Shown in pieces: positions 35,880 through 45,507 of a DNA stretch of 64,000 nt (the first letter of the stretch is position 1; each line of letters starts with the position of its first letter). Location of the stretch: the NCBI RefSeq assembly GCF_024362385.1, contig NZ_CP101466.1, positions 2,356,001-2,420,000 on the forward strand. Direction: 5' to 3'. The notes under the pieces were generated by a model, which saw nothing but the letters and a program-made list of their open reading frames with translations, was not told the DNA's origin and searched no databases. This DNA is from Arthrobacter sp. DNA4. Its GTDB lineage: Bacteria > Actinomycetota > Actinomycetes > Actinomycetales > Micrococcaceae. Position numbers and translations under genes: made by a program.

Positions 35880-35975
35880 AGTTACCTGCCGGTCGTGCAT
35901 TGCCGCGGAAGCCACAGCGTCCCCAGGGACCAGCAGAGCCGCGGCACAACAGGTTTACAGGAGCGAGGAACAATC

Positions 35976-37040
35976 ATGAGCAGCGAAACTGCCGTCAACG
36001 ACGCCAAGGGAGCAGCGCAAGCCGGTGCTGCCGCCAGCGGCTCGCAGCCGGTGGGCGCTGCCCGTCGCCGGGGCCCTTTCCGGGAGGGCGAACGCGTCCA
36101 GCTCACGGACGAACGTGGCCGCATGAACACCATCACGCTGGAACGTGGCGGCGCCTTCCACACCCACCGCGGTTTCCTGAACCACGACGAAATCATCGGC
36201 AAGGTTGACGGCTCGGTCGTGGTGAACAACGTGGGCCAGCAGTACCAGACCCTCCGGCCCCTGCTGTCCGACTTCGTGCTCTCCATGCCGCGCGGTGCCG
36301 CCGTCGTCTATCCCAAGGACGCCGACCAGATTGTCACCATGGCGGACATCTTCCCCGGCGCACGCGTAGTGGAAGCCGGCGTGGGCTCCGGTGCCCTGTC
36401 CATTTCCCTGCTCCGCGCGGTGGGGGACAACGGCTACCTGCACTCCTTTGAGCGGCGTGAAGAGTTCGCTGACATCGCCCGCGGCAACGTTGAAACCATC
36501 TTCGGCGGCCCGCACCCCGCCTGGCAGATTTCCCTTGGCGACTTCCAGGAGGAAGTGGTCAAGGCCGAGGAACCGGGCTCCGTGGACCGCGTCGTCCTGG
36601 ACATGCTGGCACCCTGGGAGTGCCTCGACGCCGTCGCCACGGTGCTTGCCCCCGGCGGTGTCTGGATCAACTATGTCGCCACGGTCACCCAGCTCTCCCG
36701 TACCGCGGAGGCCATCCGGGCCGACGGCCGGTTCACCGAGCCCGATGCGTGGGAGTCGATGGTCCGCGGCTGGCACCTTGAAGGCCTCGCCGTGCGGCCG
36801 GACCACCGCATGGTGGCCCACACAGGATTCCTGCTGGTCACCCGGCGGCTCGCAGACGGCGTCACCGGCATCTCGGTCAAGCGCCGTCCGTCAAAGACCG
36901 AGTTCAACGAAGAGGACGTGAACGCCTGGACTCCCGGCGCGGTGGGGGAGCGGGCGGTGTCGGACAAGAAACTCCGGCGCGCCGCCAGGGACGCCATCGC
37001 CGGAACCAATGTGGTCGACAACCCCGAGGTCACGAACTAG
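35976..37040 (+). CDS. trmI: tRNA (adenine-N1)-methyltransferase TrmI
   Basis: 354 residues. It methylates A58 in the T loop of tRNA with S-adenosylmethionine. An N-terminal beta domain (GPFREGERVQLTDERGR) precedes the class I methyltransferase core with MADIFPGARVVEAGVGSGAL (about residues 120-140) and the catalytic Asp region VDRVVLDMLAPWE. The C-terminal tail is longer than in thermophile enzymes. ATG 35976 follows CAGGAGCGAGG. Upstream, 95 bases separate it from the protease gene, whose stop overlaps a possible -10 (TAGAGT at 35877). Confidence 0.94.
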   Translation: MSSETAVNDAKGAAQAGAAASGSQPVGAARRRGPFREGERVQLTDERGRMNTITLERGGAFHTHRGFLNHDEIIGKVDGSVVVNNVGQQYQTLRPLLSDFVLSMPRGAAVVYPKDADQIVTMADIFPGARVVEAGVGSGALSISLLRAVGDNGYLHSFERREEFADIARGNVETIFGGPHPAWQISLGDFQEEVVKAEEPGSVDRVVLDMLAPWECLDAVATVLAPGGVWINYVATVTQLSRTAEAIRADGRFTEPDAWESMVRGWHLEGLAVRPDHRMVAHTGFLLVTRRLADGVTGISVKRRPSKTEFNEEDVNAWTPGAVGERAVSDKKLRRAARDAIAGTNVVDNPEVTN

Positions 37041-37083
37041 TCCACATTTCGGGAGTCTCCATCCCTACCCGCCCTCTTGGGAC

Positions 37084-37089
37084 TAATGT
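37084..37089 (+). promoter_or_regulatory. Possible -10 box (TAATGT) of the proteasome operon
   Basis: TAATGT lies 34 bases before the arc start codon, leaving a short leader with AGGAAGGGG as ribosome binding site. TTGGGA about 8 bases upstream is too close to act as -35, so the box rests on the -10 alone. Confidence 0.35.
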
Positions 37090-37122
37090 CTTAAGAGAAG
37101 CACAGGAAGGGGCTGATACATC

Positions 37123-38874
37123 ATGGAGACACCAAACCAGGACTCCGGACGTACACCGGCAGAGCAGTCTGCCGCCAACGACCTCTCGGTTGCTGACCGC
37201 CAGGTCAACATACTTCGGGACAAGCTCAGGCACATCGACCGCCAGTTGGCAGCGGCAACGCAGAACAACTCCAAGCTGGTCAGCATGCTTGAAACCGCGA
37301 AGGCTGAGATCCTCCGGCTGAAAAATGCCCTGGACCAGGAAGGGCAGCCGCCCTACAGCTTCGGCACCATCCTCCAGATCAACCCGAAACGCCAGGCGGC
37401 GCCGGGCAACAGCGGCCAGGCCGCCTCCGAGGAGTCGGTGGACATCTTCAACGCGGGCCGGAAGATGCGCGTGGGCATCAGCCCGCTGGTGAACATCAAC
37501 CAGCTTGCCGTGGGCCAGGAAGTGCTGCTGAACGAAGCCCTCCTGATCGTCGCGGGCCTGGGCTACGAGCGCGCCGGTGAGTTGGCCACCCTGAAGGAAA
37601 TGCTGGGGCGTGACCGCGCCCTGGTGGTAGGCCGCGCGGACGAAGAACGCGTGGTGCGGCTTTCCGGTGCCCTCCTGTCCGAGAAGCTCCGGGTTGGCGA
37701 TGCCCTGTCCGTGGATTCGCGGACGGGGTACGCGCTGGAGAAGGTGCCCCGCTCAGAGGTGGAGAACCTGGTCCTTGAGGAAGTTCCGGACATCACCTAT
37801 GAGGACATCGGTGGCCTCGGCCCCCAGATCGAGCAGATCCGCGACGCCGTGGAACTGCCGTTCCTGCACCCGGACCTTTACCGGGAGCATGGGCTCAAAG
37901 CGCCCAAGGGCATCCTCCTGTACGGCCCTCCAGGCTGCGGCAAGACCCTCATTGCCAAGGCGGTTGCCAACTCCCTCGCTGCCCGCGCCGCGGAGCGCTC
38001 CGGGAACGTGGACCTGAAGAGCTACTTCCTGAACATCAAGGGACCCGAGCTCCTGGACAAGTACGTCGGTGAAACGGAGCGGCACATCCGCCTGATCTTC
38101 TCCCGCGCCCGGGAAAAAGCATCCGATGGCAGCCCTGTTGTGGTGTTCTTCGACGAAATGGACTCACTGTTCCGCACCCGCGGCACCGGCATTTCGTCCG
38201 ACGTCGAAACCACCATCGTGCCCCAGCTCCTTAGTGAGATTGACGGTGTGGAACGCCTGGACAACGTGATCGTCATCGGCGCTTCCAACCGCGAGGACAT
38301 GATCGACCCCGCCATCCTCCGTCCGGGACGGCTGGACGTGAAGGTCAAGATCCAGCGGCCCGACGCGGAAGCCGCGGCAGATATTTTCAACAAATACATC
38401 ACGCCGGACCTGCCGTTCCACGAATCGGATCTCGCCGAACACAACGGTGACGTCCAGGCCACCGTGGACGCCATGGTCCAGCGCACCGTGGAAGCCATGT
38501 ACTCCACGGATAAGTCCAATGAGTTCCTGGAGGTCACCTACGCCAACGGTGACACCGAGATGCTGTACTTCAAGGACTTCAACTCCGGCGCCGTGGTGCA
38601 GAACGTGGTGGACCGGGCCAAGAAGTACGCCATCAAGGACCTGCTGACCTCGCACCAGAAGGGGCTCCGGATCGAGCACCTGCTGCGCGCCGTGGTGGAC
38701 GAGTTCCGTGAGCACGAAGACATGCCCAACACCACCAACCCTGACGACTGGGCACGCATCTCCGGTAAGAAGGGTGAACGGATCACCTACATCCGGACCA
38801 TTGTGCAGGGCAAAGCCGGTCAGGAGCCCGGCAAGTCCATCGAAACCATGCCCACCACAGGACAGTATCTGTGA
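37123..38874 (+). CDS. arc: Proteasome-associated ATPase ARC/Mpa
   Basis: 583 residues. An N-terminal coiled coil ([20 protein letters not shown] and on, about residues 25-75) recruits Pup; two OB folds follow; the AAA core has Walker A GPPGCGKT (residues 268-275), Walker [10 protein letters not shown] and the arginine-finger region ILRPGRLD. It ends in GQYL, the C-terminal gate-opening tail that docks into the 20S core. It unfolds pupylated proteins and threads them into PrcBA. First gene of the Pup-proteasome operon; dop starts inside its last codons (GTGA). Confidence 0.97.
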   Translation: METPNQDSGRTPAEQSAANDLSVADRQVNILRDKLRHIDRQLAAATQNNSKLVSMLETAKAEILRLKNALDQEGQPPYSFGTILQINPKRQAAPGNSGQAASEESVDIFNAGRKMRVGISPLVNINQLAVGQEVLLNEALLIVAGLGYERAGELATLKEMLGRDRALVVGRADEERVVRLSGALLSEKLRVGDALSVDSRTGYALEKVPRSEVENLVLEEVPDITYEDIGGLGPQIEQIRDAVELPFLHPDLYREHGLKAPKGILLYGPPGCGKTLIAKAVANSLAARAAERSGNVDLKSYFLNIKGPELLDKYVGETERHIRLIFSRAREKASDGSPVVVFFDEMDSLFRTRGTGISSDVETTIVPQLLSEIDGVERLDNVIVIGASNREDMIDPAILRPGRLDVKVKIQRPDAEAAADIFNKYITPDLPFHESDLAEHNGDVQATVDAMVQRTVEAMYSTDKSNEFLEVTYANGDTEMLYFKDFNSGAVVQNVVDRAKKYAIKDLLTSHQKGLRIEHLLRAVVDEFREHEDMPNTTNPDDWARISGKKGERITYIRTIVQGKAGQEPGKSIETMPTTGQYL

Positions 38875-40544
38875 CGGGTCCACAGGGAACAGCCGGCGGG
38901 GAAGCCCTCCCCGCCGGCGGGGCCATGCGGGTCATGGGCGCCGAAACCGAATACGGCATCCACGCTCCGTCCGCCCCCTCCGCCAACGCCACGATGATGA
39001 GCGCCCGCGTGGTCCAGGCGTACGCCCAGGTCACCCGCCAGCGGGCGGCCGGCGGAGCGGAGACCCGGTGGGACTACACGGATGAGGAGCCGCTGCACGA
39101 TGCCCGGGGCTGGACCGTGGACCGCGGTACCGCCCATCCCAGCCAGCTGACTGACCAGCCGCCGGTGCTCGACGCCGAGGCGGTGGCCCTGGCGTACGGC
39201 CGAGAGGAGCTGGAGCTCGACGGGCAGGACGAATCGGGGACCCTCCTCATGAACATGGTCCTCGGCAATGGTGCTCGGCTGTATGTCGACCACGCCCATC
39301 CCGAGTACTCGAGCCCGGAGGTCACCAATCCCCGTGACGCCGTGGCCTGGGACGCTGCCGGCGACCTGGTGGGTCTCGCCGCCGTGCGCCGGCTGGCCGG
39401 GGATCCCGCGCTGCCGCCGGTCAACCTTTACAAAAACAACACCGACAACAAATCCGTGTCGTACGGTTCACACGAGAACTACCTGATGCCCAGGTCAGTA
39501 CCGTTCGGAGACATCGTGCGGGGGCTGACACCGTTCTTCGTCAGCCGCCAGGTGGTGTGCGGGGCCGGCCGGTTGGGAATAGGCCAGGACAGTTCCACCC
39601 CCGGCTTCCAGATCAGCCAGCGGGCCGACTTCTTTGAGGCCGAAGTGGGCCTGGAAACCACCATCCGCAGGCCCATCATCAACACCAGGGATGAGCCCCA
39701 CGCCACAGCCGACAAATACCGGCGCCTGCACGTGATCATCGGGGACGCCAACCTCAGCCAGGTGTCCAATTACCTCAAATTCGGCACTACCGCCATGGTC
39801 CTCAGCCTCATCGAGGCTGGACTCGCTCCCAAAATCGAAGTCTACGAGCCCGTCGCAGCACTCAAGGCGGTCAGCCACGACACGTCGCTGACCGCCAGGC
39901 TTCGCCTGCTGGACGGCAGGCGCGTCACGGCCCTGGACCTTCAGTGGATGTACCACGAAGCCGCAGCAAAGCTCGCCCAGGACACCGGAGTGGGTGACGC
40001 CGTGGACGGCGACGGACATACCCATGAGGTCCTGGAACGGTGGGCGTCGGTTCTGACCCAGCTCGACAGCGACAGGGGGGCCGCCGCCACCTCGGTGGAG
40101 TGGCTGGCCAAACTCTCCCTGTTGGACGGCTACCGCCAGCGCGACGGACTGGAGTGGAGCGACGCCCGGCTGGGCCTGGTTGACCTCCAGTGGGCTGACA
40201 TCAGGCCCGAAAAGGGCCTCTACTACCGGCTCCTGTCCCGGAACCGGATGCAGCGCGTGGTTGATGATTCCGCCATTGCCGCTGCCGTCGCGGAGCCTCC
40301 CGCCGATACCCGGGCGTTCTTCCGGGGAAAGTGCATCAGCAGCTTTGGCAAGGACGTTGTGGGGGCCAGCTGGGACTCGGTCATCTTCGACGTGCCCGGC
40401 TACGGGAGGCTTCAGCGCGTGCCCACCAGGGAGCCACTGAGGGGAACCAAAGCACTGACCGGAGCGTTGTTCGAGCGCTACCGGGAAGCGGGACCGTTCC
40501 TCGGCGAGCTGCTGGGACACAACAGCACTCCGCCTGCGGCGTAA
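38871..40544 (+). CDS. dop: Deamidase/depupylase of Pup
   Basis: 557 residues of glutamine-synthetase-like fold, paralogous to PafA. The N-terminal [13 protein letters not shown] holds the metal/nucleotide-binding glutamates; [18 protein letters not shown] and [12 protein letters not shown] are shared family motifs. It converts the C-terminal Gln of Pup to Glu and removes Pup from substrates. GTG 38871 overlaps the arc stop, indicating coupling. An in-frame ATG at 38925, just before the conserved VMGAETEYG, could instead be the true start, because the first 18 residues are low-complexity Gly/Ala. Confidence 0.96.
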   Translation: MTGPQGTAGGEALPAGGAMRVMGAETEYGIHAPSAPSANATMMSARVVQAYAQVTRQRAAGGAETRWDYTDEEPLHDARGWTVDRGTAHPSQLTDQPPVLDAEAVALAYGREELELDGQDESGTLLMNMVLGNGARLYVDHAHPEYSSPEVTNPRDAVAWDAAGDLVGLAAVRRLAGDPALPPVNLYKNNTDNKSVSYGSHENYLMPRSVPFGDIVRGLTPFFVSRQVVCGAGRLGIGQDSSTPGFQISQRADFFEAEVGLETTIRRPIINTRDEPHATADKYRRLHVIIGDANLSQVSNYLKFGTTAMVLSLIEAGLAPKIEVYEPVAALKAVSHDTSLTARLRLLDGRRVTALDLQWMYHEAAAKLAQDTGVGDAVDGDGHTHEVLERWASVLTQLDSDRGAAATSVEWLAKLSLLDGYRQRDGLEWSDARLGLVDLQWADIRPEKGLYYRLLSRNRMQRVVDDSAIAAAVAEPPADTRAFFRGKCISSFGKDVVGASWDSVIFDVPGYGRLQRVPTREPLRGTKALTGALFERYREAGPFLGELLGHNSTPPAA

Positions 40545-40628
40545 ACCGCGCCGGAACGCCCGTCCCGTGGCAGGATGGGCATATCGGAGGATCCGCCGGA
40601 TCCACCGACGGAAGAAGGAGGGAAACCA

Positions 40629-40832
40629 ATGGCAGGCCAGGAGCAGCAGCAGCCGCAGTCACGTGACAGCCAGGTCGACGAAGACATCCCCGAGGCACCC
40701 CCGGCACCGCCCGAGGCGCAGGCCTCGGCATCGACCGAAGGCGTGGACGACCTTCTCGACGAGATCGACGGTGTCCTGGAATCCAACGCCGAGGAATTCG
40801 TCCGGGCATTCGTCCAAAAGGGCGGCCAATAA
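40629..40832 (+). CDS. pup: Prokaryotic ubiquitin-like protein Pup
   Basis: 67 residues, disordered and acidic, ending VQKGGQ. The C-terminal Gln67 must be deamidated by Dop to Glu before PafA can attach Pup to substrate lysines. The helix-forming stretch VDDLLDEIDGVLESNAEEFV binds the Arc coiled coil. ATG 40629 follows GAAGGAGG. It sits between dop and prcB as in other actinobacteria. Confidence 0.97.
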   Translation: MAGQEQQQPQSRDSQVDEDIPEAPPAPPEAQASASTEGVDDLLDEIDGVLESNAEEFVRAFVQKGGQ

Positions 40833-40911
40833 CCCGGACGGCTGGGTGGCGGAAGCCGCGGACGGCCGGGATCTGTACCGACGTTGAAGTACCACGTTCA
40901 AGGAGTGATGA

Positions 40912-41733
40912 GTGCAGGAATCAACCGCCAACCAGGTAGCCGCCAACGCCACCTCGTCCTTTACCGAGCACCTGCAGCGGGACCGGCCTGAGTTACTGCC
41001 TTTCAGCCGGTCCCTTCAGGGCGGTGCGTCGGTGGCTGCCACGGTCCAGGTTCCCCATGCCACCACCATCGTTGCCATGAGCTACGGCGGCGGTGTCCTG
41101 ATGGCGGGGGACCGGCGGGCAACCATGGGGAACGTCATTGCGAGCAGGCACATCGAGAAGGTCTTCCCGGCTGACCACTTCTCTGTCCTTGGCATTGCCG
41201 GAACAGCCGGCATAGCAATTGACCTGACCCGGCTTTTCCAGGTTGAACTTGAGCACTACGAAAAGATAGAAGGAACCCAGCTCAGCCTTGAAGGCAAGGC
41301 CAACCGGCTGGGTGCCATGATCAGGGGCAACCTTCCCTTGGCCCTGCAGGGCCTTGCAGTAGTGCCCCTGTTCGCCGGTTTCGACACCAGCGCAGGCGTT
41401 GGTAAGCTGTTTTCCTATGACGTCACCGGCGGCAGGTACGAGGAACACGAACACCACACCGTCGGCTCCGGATCCGTCTTCGCGCGCGGTGCACTGAAGA
41501 AGCTTTGGCGGCCCAATCTCACGGCCGAGCAGGCCCTTTCCGTTGCGGTCGAATCACTGTATGACGCTGCCGACGACGATTCCGCCACGGGCGGCCCCGA
41601 CACGGTCCGGCAGTTGTGGCCGGTGGTCTACACGGTGGACAGGACAGGGGCCCGGCGGGTGCCCGAGCCGGAACTCGCGGCTGCGTCGCGCGGCGTAATC
41701 GAAGCACGCACCATCGCCGGACGGGAGGCCTGA
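40912..41733 (+). CDS. prcB: Proteasome beta subunit
   Basis: 273 residues. A propeptide of 50 residues precedes the self-cleavage site HA-TTIVAM, making Thr51 the N-terminal catalytic residue of the mature subunit. [16 protein letters not shown] carries the conserved Asp and Lys/Arg environment of the active site. GTG 40912 follows AAGGAG. PrcB forms the inner heptameric rings of the 20S core. Confidence 0.97.
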   Translation: MQESTANQVAANATSSFTEHLQRDRPELLPFSRSLQGGASVAATVQVPHATTIVAMSYGGGVLMAGDRRATMGNVIASRHIEKVFPADHFSVLGIAGTAGIAIDLTRLFQVELEHYEKIEGTQLSLEGKANRLGAMIRGNLPLALQGLAVVPLFAGFDTSAGVGKLFSYDVTGGRYEEHEHHTVGSGSVFARGALKKLWRPNLTAEQALSVAVESLYDAADDDSATGGPDTVRQLWPVVYTVDRTGARRVPEPELAAASRGVIEARTIAGREA

Positions 41734-41734
41734 G

Positions 41735-42445
41735 ATGACCCAGCAGTTTTATGTCTCACCCGAACAACTGATGAAGGACCGCGCGGATTTCGCGCGGAAA
41801 GGCATCGCCCGCGGCCGCTCAGTGGTTGTCATCAGCTGCGCCGACGGCATCGCCCTCGTAGCCGAGAACCCTTCGCCGTCCCTGCACAAGATCGGCGAGA
41901 TCTACGACAAAATCGCGTTCGCCGCCGTCGGCAAGTACAACGAATTCGAGAGCCTCCGCCAGGCCGGCGTCCGCTACGCCGACGTCCGCGGATACTCGTA
42001 CGACCGCGAGGACGTGACCGCCCGTGGCCTGGCCAGTGTGTACGCCCAAAGCCTGGGGGCTGTCTTCACCGCCGAGCAGAAGCCCTTCGAAGTGGAACTC
42101 GCGGTTGCCGAAGTAGGTTCCTCGCAGGCCGAAGACCACCTCTACCGGCTGACGTTCGACGGCTCGATCGCCGACGAGCATAGCTTTGTCGTCATGGGTG
42201 GACAGGCTGAGAAAGTGTCATCGGCCATCGACGCAGGATGGCAGGCCTCGCTGGGCTTCGCCGACGCTGTCCGGCTGGCACTCAAGGGACTGACGCCCGT
42301 CAAGGAGGGCGAGCAGCCCGCGGCGCCGTTGCCGCCAGGTGCCTTGGAAGTGGCCGTCCTGGACCGGCTTTCCGAAAGCTCCCGCGGCACCCGGCGTGCC
42401 TTCCGCAGGCTGAACGACGCGGACATCACAGCACTGCTGGCCTAG
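41735..42445 (+). CDS. prcA: Proteasome alpha subunit
   Basis: 236 residues starting TQQFYVSPEQLMKDRADFARKGIARGRSVV, the gating N-terminus and H0 helix of alpha subunits, without a catalytic Thr. It forms the outer rings of the 20S core that receive the Arc tail. It starts one base after the prcB stop. AGGAGG for pafA overlaps its end. Confidence 0.97.
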   Translation: MTQQFYVSPEQLMKDRADFARKGIARGRSVVVISCADGIALVAENPSPSLHKIGEIYDKIAFAAVGKYNEFESLRQAGVRYADVRGYSYDREDVTARGLASVYAQSLGAVFTAEQKPFEVELAVAEVGSSQAEDHLYRLTFDGSIADEHSFVVMGGQAEKVSSAIDAGWQASLGFADAVRLALKGLTPVKEGEQPAAPLPPGALEVAVLDRLSESSRGTRRAFRRLNDADITALLA

Positions 42446-42454
42446 GAGGACCAC

Positions 42455-43819
42455 ATGGACAAGAGAATCTTCGGCATCGAAACCGAGTTTGGGATCTCCT
42501 ACTCGAGCCCGGACTCGAGGCCTCTTGCCCCGGAGGAGGTGGCGCGGTACCTGTTCCGGAAGGTGGTCAGCTGGGGGCGTTCCTCCAATGTGTTCCTCAC
42601 CAACGGTTCCCGGCTGTACCTCGACGTCGGCTCCCACCCCGAGTACGCCACGGCGGAGTGCGACGACCTTGCGCAGCTGATCGCCCACGACCGTGCCGGC
42701 GAACTCATCCTTGACGATCTGGTGGACGAGGCCCAGGCGCGCCTTGCCGCTGAAGGCTTCAACGGCACCGTGTACCTGTTCAAGAACAACACCGATTCCG
42801 CGGGCAACTCGTACGGCAGCCATGAGAACTACTTGATTCCGCGCCGCGGGGAATTTTCCCGCCTGGCCGAAATCCTGATTCCGTTCCTGGTCACCCGGCA
42901 ACTCATCGCCGGCGCAGGAAAGATCCTGAAGACGCCACACGGCGCCACCTATGCCTTTTCCCAGCGGGCCGACCACATCTGGGAAGGCGTCTCTTCCGCC
43001 ACCACCCGTTCCCGGCCCATCATCAACACCCGGGACGAGCCGCATGCCGACGCCGAGTTCTACCGGCGGCTGCATGTCATCGTGGGGGACTCGAACATGT
43101 CCGAGGCCACTGCGCTGATGAAGGTCGGCACCGTGGACCTGGTCCTCCGGATGATCGAGGCCGGGGTGATCATGCGGGACATGCGGATGGAAAACCCCAT
43201 CCGCAGCATCCGGGAAATCTCCCATGACCTCAGCGGCCGCGCGCTGGTCCGCCTGGCCAACGGACGGCAGCTCACCGCACTTGAAATCCAGCAGGAGTAC
43301 CTGACCAAGGTGACCGCCTTCGTGAAGGAGCATGGCGCCCACAACCCGCACGTTCCCGTGATTCTGGATCTGTGGGAACGGACGCTCCATGCGATCGAAT
43401 CCGGCGACACCCGGGGGATCGACACTGAAATCGACTGGGCCATCAAGAAGAAACTGATGGACAACTACCGCGAACGCCACGGCCTGGGCCTGGAGGCACC
43501 GCGGATCGCCCAGCTTGATCTGACCTACCACGACATTTCGCGCAGCCGGGGGCTTTTCTATCTCCTGCAGTCCCGGGGTGCGGTGCGCCGGATTGTCGAC
43601 GACACCGTTATCAAGGGTGCGGTGGACGCGCCGCCACAGACCACCCGCGCCAAACTGCGCGGTGACTTTGTCCGGCGGGCGCAGGAACTGGGGCGGGACT
43701 ACACCGTGGACTGGGTACACCTGAAACTCAACGACCGCGCCCACCAGACAATCCTGTGCAAGGACCCCTTCCGCAGCGTCGACGAGCGGGTGGATGCGCT
43801 GCTGGACTCTATGGGCTGA
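42455..43819 (+). CDS. pafA: Pup-protein ligase
   Basis: 454 residues of glutamine-synthetase-like fold. The N-terminal [15 protein letters not shown] holds the ATP/Mg-binding Glu residues, and [21 protein letters not shown] and [13 protein letters not shown] are shared with Dop. It activates the C-terminal Glu of Pup and forms an isopeptide bond with target lysines. ATG 42455 follows AGGAGG. Confidence 0.97.
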   Translation: MDKRIFGIETEFGISYSSPDSRPLAPEEVARYLFRKVVSWGRSSNVFLTNGSRLYLDVGSHPEYATAECDDLAQLIAHDRAGELILDDLVDEAQARLAAEGFNGTVYLFKNNTDSAGNSYGSHENYLIPRRGEFSRLAEILIPFLVTRQLIAGAGKILKTPHGATYAFSQRADHIWEGVSSATTRSRPIINTRDEPHADAEFYRRLHVIVGDSNMSEATALMKVGTVDLVLRMIEAGVIMRDMRMENPIRSIREISHDLSGRALVRLANGRQLTALEIQQEYLTKVTAFVKEHGAHNPHVPVILDLWERTLHAIESGDTRGIDTEIDWAIKKKLMDNYRERHGLGLEAPRIAQLDLTYHDISRSRGLFYLLQSRGAVRRIVDDTVIKGAVDAPPQTTRAKLRGDFVRRAQELGRDYTVDWVHLKLNDRAHQTILCKDPFRSVDERVDALLDSMG

Positions 43820-43934
43820 CGTCCAGCTTCAGGGTCTATTCTGGATAAGGTCCCTTTTAAGGGGGCCTTCCACGGCACTGTCCGCCGCCTGGCGGAAAGC
43901 CGTCTCCACCCTGCCCCGACGAAAGTTTTACTAC

Positions 43935-44898
43935 GTGCGCCGACTACTAGCAATCCTCCTTCCCGGCCTGCTGCTCCTGACCGCCTGCGGAGGTACAGCC
44001 TCGCAGCCCGAGCCGAGCAGCCAGTCCGCCGGGGAGACTGCAAAGTTCGACTCCCTCAAGCTGACCGACAACGGGGACAAGAAGGCCCCGGGTGTGGATT
44101 TTGACAAGCCCCTGGCCGTTTCCCAGCCGACCATCAAAGTGGTCTCCGAAGGCAGCGGCGACGCCGTCAAGGCAAATCAGGTAGCCAAGATCTCCATCCT
44201 GGCCCTGAACGGTACGGACGGTTCCCAGCTGGAGGATACCTTCCCCAATGAGCCTGAAAGCCTTGAGCTGAACGATGAGCTCAAAACCGGCAGCGCCGTC
44301 ATCTACAACGCTTTCGTGGGCGCCAAAGTAGGATCCAGCCTGGCCCTGGCCGTCCCCGGCCAGCAGAGTGGACCTTCGGCAAGCCCCAGCCCCTCCGACG
44401 GAGCCACCCCCAGCCCCAGTGCCGCTGCCGCACCCACGCAGCTGCTGATCATCAAGGTACTTTCCGCCTCGGACCCCACTCCCGTCCTGGACAAGCCGCA
44501 GGGCGATGCTGTGACGCCGCCGCCTGCCGACTGTGACGGAAAAAGACGGCGTACCTGAAATCAACGTTGCAGGTGCGCCCGCCCCCACGGCACTCGTGTC
44601 GCAGGACCTGATCAAGGGCACGGGCGCCACCGTCAAGGAATCCGACACGCTGACTGTGAACTACGTTGGCGTCAACCTCTCCGACGGCACCAAGTTCGAT
44701 TCCAGCTTCGACCGCGGCCAGCCCGCCACCTTCCCGCTCTCGGGCGTCATCAAGGGTTGGACCCAGGGCCTCGCGGGTAAGACCGTGGGCTCCCGCGTCC
44801 TGCTGGTCATCCCCAAGGACCTGGCCTACGGAGACGCCGGCCAGGGCCAGGCGAAGGGCGACCTGGTCTTCGTAGTGGACATCCTCGGGGTCAAGTAG
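43935..44898 (+). pseudogene. FKBP-type peptidyl-prolyl isomerase lipoprotein with one frameshift
   Basis: GTG 43935 starts a lipoprotein signal with lipobox LLTAC (RRLLAILLPGLLLLTACGG) and a degenerate FKBP-like half (to about residue 200). After PPPAD the frame runs into KRRRT-stop at 44558. In the next frame TVTEKDGVPEINVAG and a complete FKBP domain (TLTVNYVGVNLSDGTKFDSS, GVIKGWTQGLAGKTVGSR, DLVFVVDILGVK) run to 44898. Deleting one C of the pair at 44523-44524 rejoins a 320-residue two-domain lipoprotein. The gene sits directly after pafA and before a cytoplasmic FKBP. A frame error in the sequence is the simplest explanation. Confidence 0.85.
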
Positions 44899-44962
44899 CA
44901 AGACTTACAGGGACGCCGCGTTCTTCGCGGCACCCATCACCACTCACTCAATAGGAGCAAGC

Positions 44963-45358
44963 ATGTCGTTTGGACAGCGGGAATTCGACCGCCAGAAGCC
45001 CGAGATCGACTTCCCGGAAGGCGACGTCCCCACGGAACTCGTCATCACGGACCTCATCGAGGGTGACGGCAAGGAAGCCAAGGCTGGGGACACCGTCTCC
45101 ACCCACTACGTCGGCGTTGCCTGGTCCACAGGCGAAGAATTCGACGCTTCCTGGGGCCGCGGCGCACCGCTGGACTTCCGGGTCGGCGTCGGCCAGGTCA
45201 TCCAGGGCTGGGACCAGGGCCTCCTGGGCATGAAGGTCGGCGGCCGCCGCCGCCTGGAGATTCCCTCCGAGCTGGCCTACGGCTCGCGCGGTGCCGGCGG
45301 AGCCATTGCCCCCAACGAGGCACTGATCTTCGTCGTGGACCTCGTCGCCGTCCGCTGA
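44963..45358 (+). CDS. FKBP-type peptidyl-prolyl cis-trans isomerase (single domain)
   Basis: 131 residues: TVSTHYVGVAWSTGEEFDAS, VIQGWDQGLLGMKVGGRRRLEIPSELAYG and ALIFVVDLVAVR make a complete FKBP fold with the usual aromatic pocket residues. No signal peptide, so a cytoplasmic folding catalyst. It follows the lipoprotein FKBP gene by 64 bases and ends before a strong terminator. ATG 44963 follows AGGAG. Confidence 0.94.
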   Translation: MSFGQREFDRQKPEIDFPEGDVPTELVITDLIEGDGKEAKAGDTVSTHYVGVAWSTGEEFDASWGRGAPLDFRVGVGQVIQGWDQGLLGMKVGGRRRLEIPSELAYGSRGAGGAIAPNEALIFVVDLVAVR

Positions 45359-45426
45359 CGACGTCCGGGGACACAATTCAGGTACGCAGTCCCCAAATCA
45401 ACGCAGTACCCAGGTAGTGCAACTGG

Positions 45427-45470
45427 AAGCGCGGCAGCACGGAGGATACTTCTCCCGTGCTGCCGCGCTT
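45427..45470 (+). terminator. Hairpin terminator after the FKBP gene
   Basis: Perfect 16-base arms (45427-45442 and 45455-45470) flank a 12-base loop. The strand continues TTTCTGCTTTC. It closes the transcription unit containing pafA and the two FKBP genes. Confidence 0.85.
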
Positions 45471-45494
45471 TCTGCTTTCACCCGGGGAGTTTAG

Positions 45495-45500
45495 TAACGT
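45495..45500 (+). promoter_or_regulatory. -10 box (TAACGT) for leaderless pafBC
   Basis: TAACGT is 7 bases before the GTG at 45508 and no ribosome binding site is present. Confidence 0.5.
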
Positions 45501-45507
45501 AACCAAG

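Noticed and set aside
42218..43744. 508-codon minus-strand frame across prcA and pafA
   Set aside because: Antisense shadow of conserved proteasome genes.
43849..43871. Short hairpin (AAGGTCCC and GGGGGCCTT) between pafA and the FKBP gene
   Set aside because: Only 8 pairs and no U-tract; not good enough to call a terminator or attenuator.
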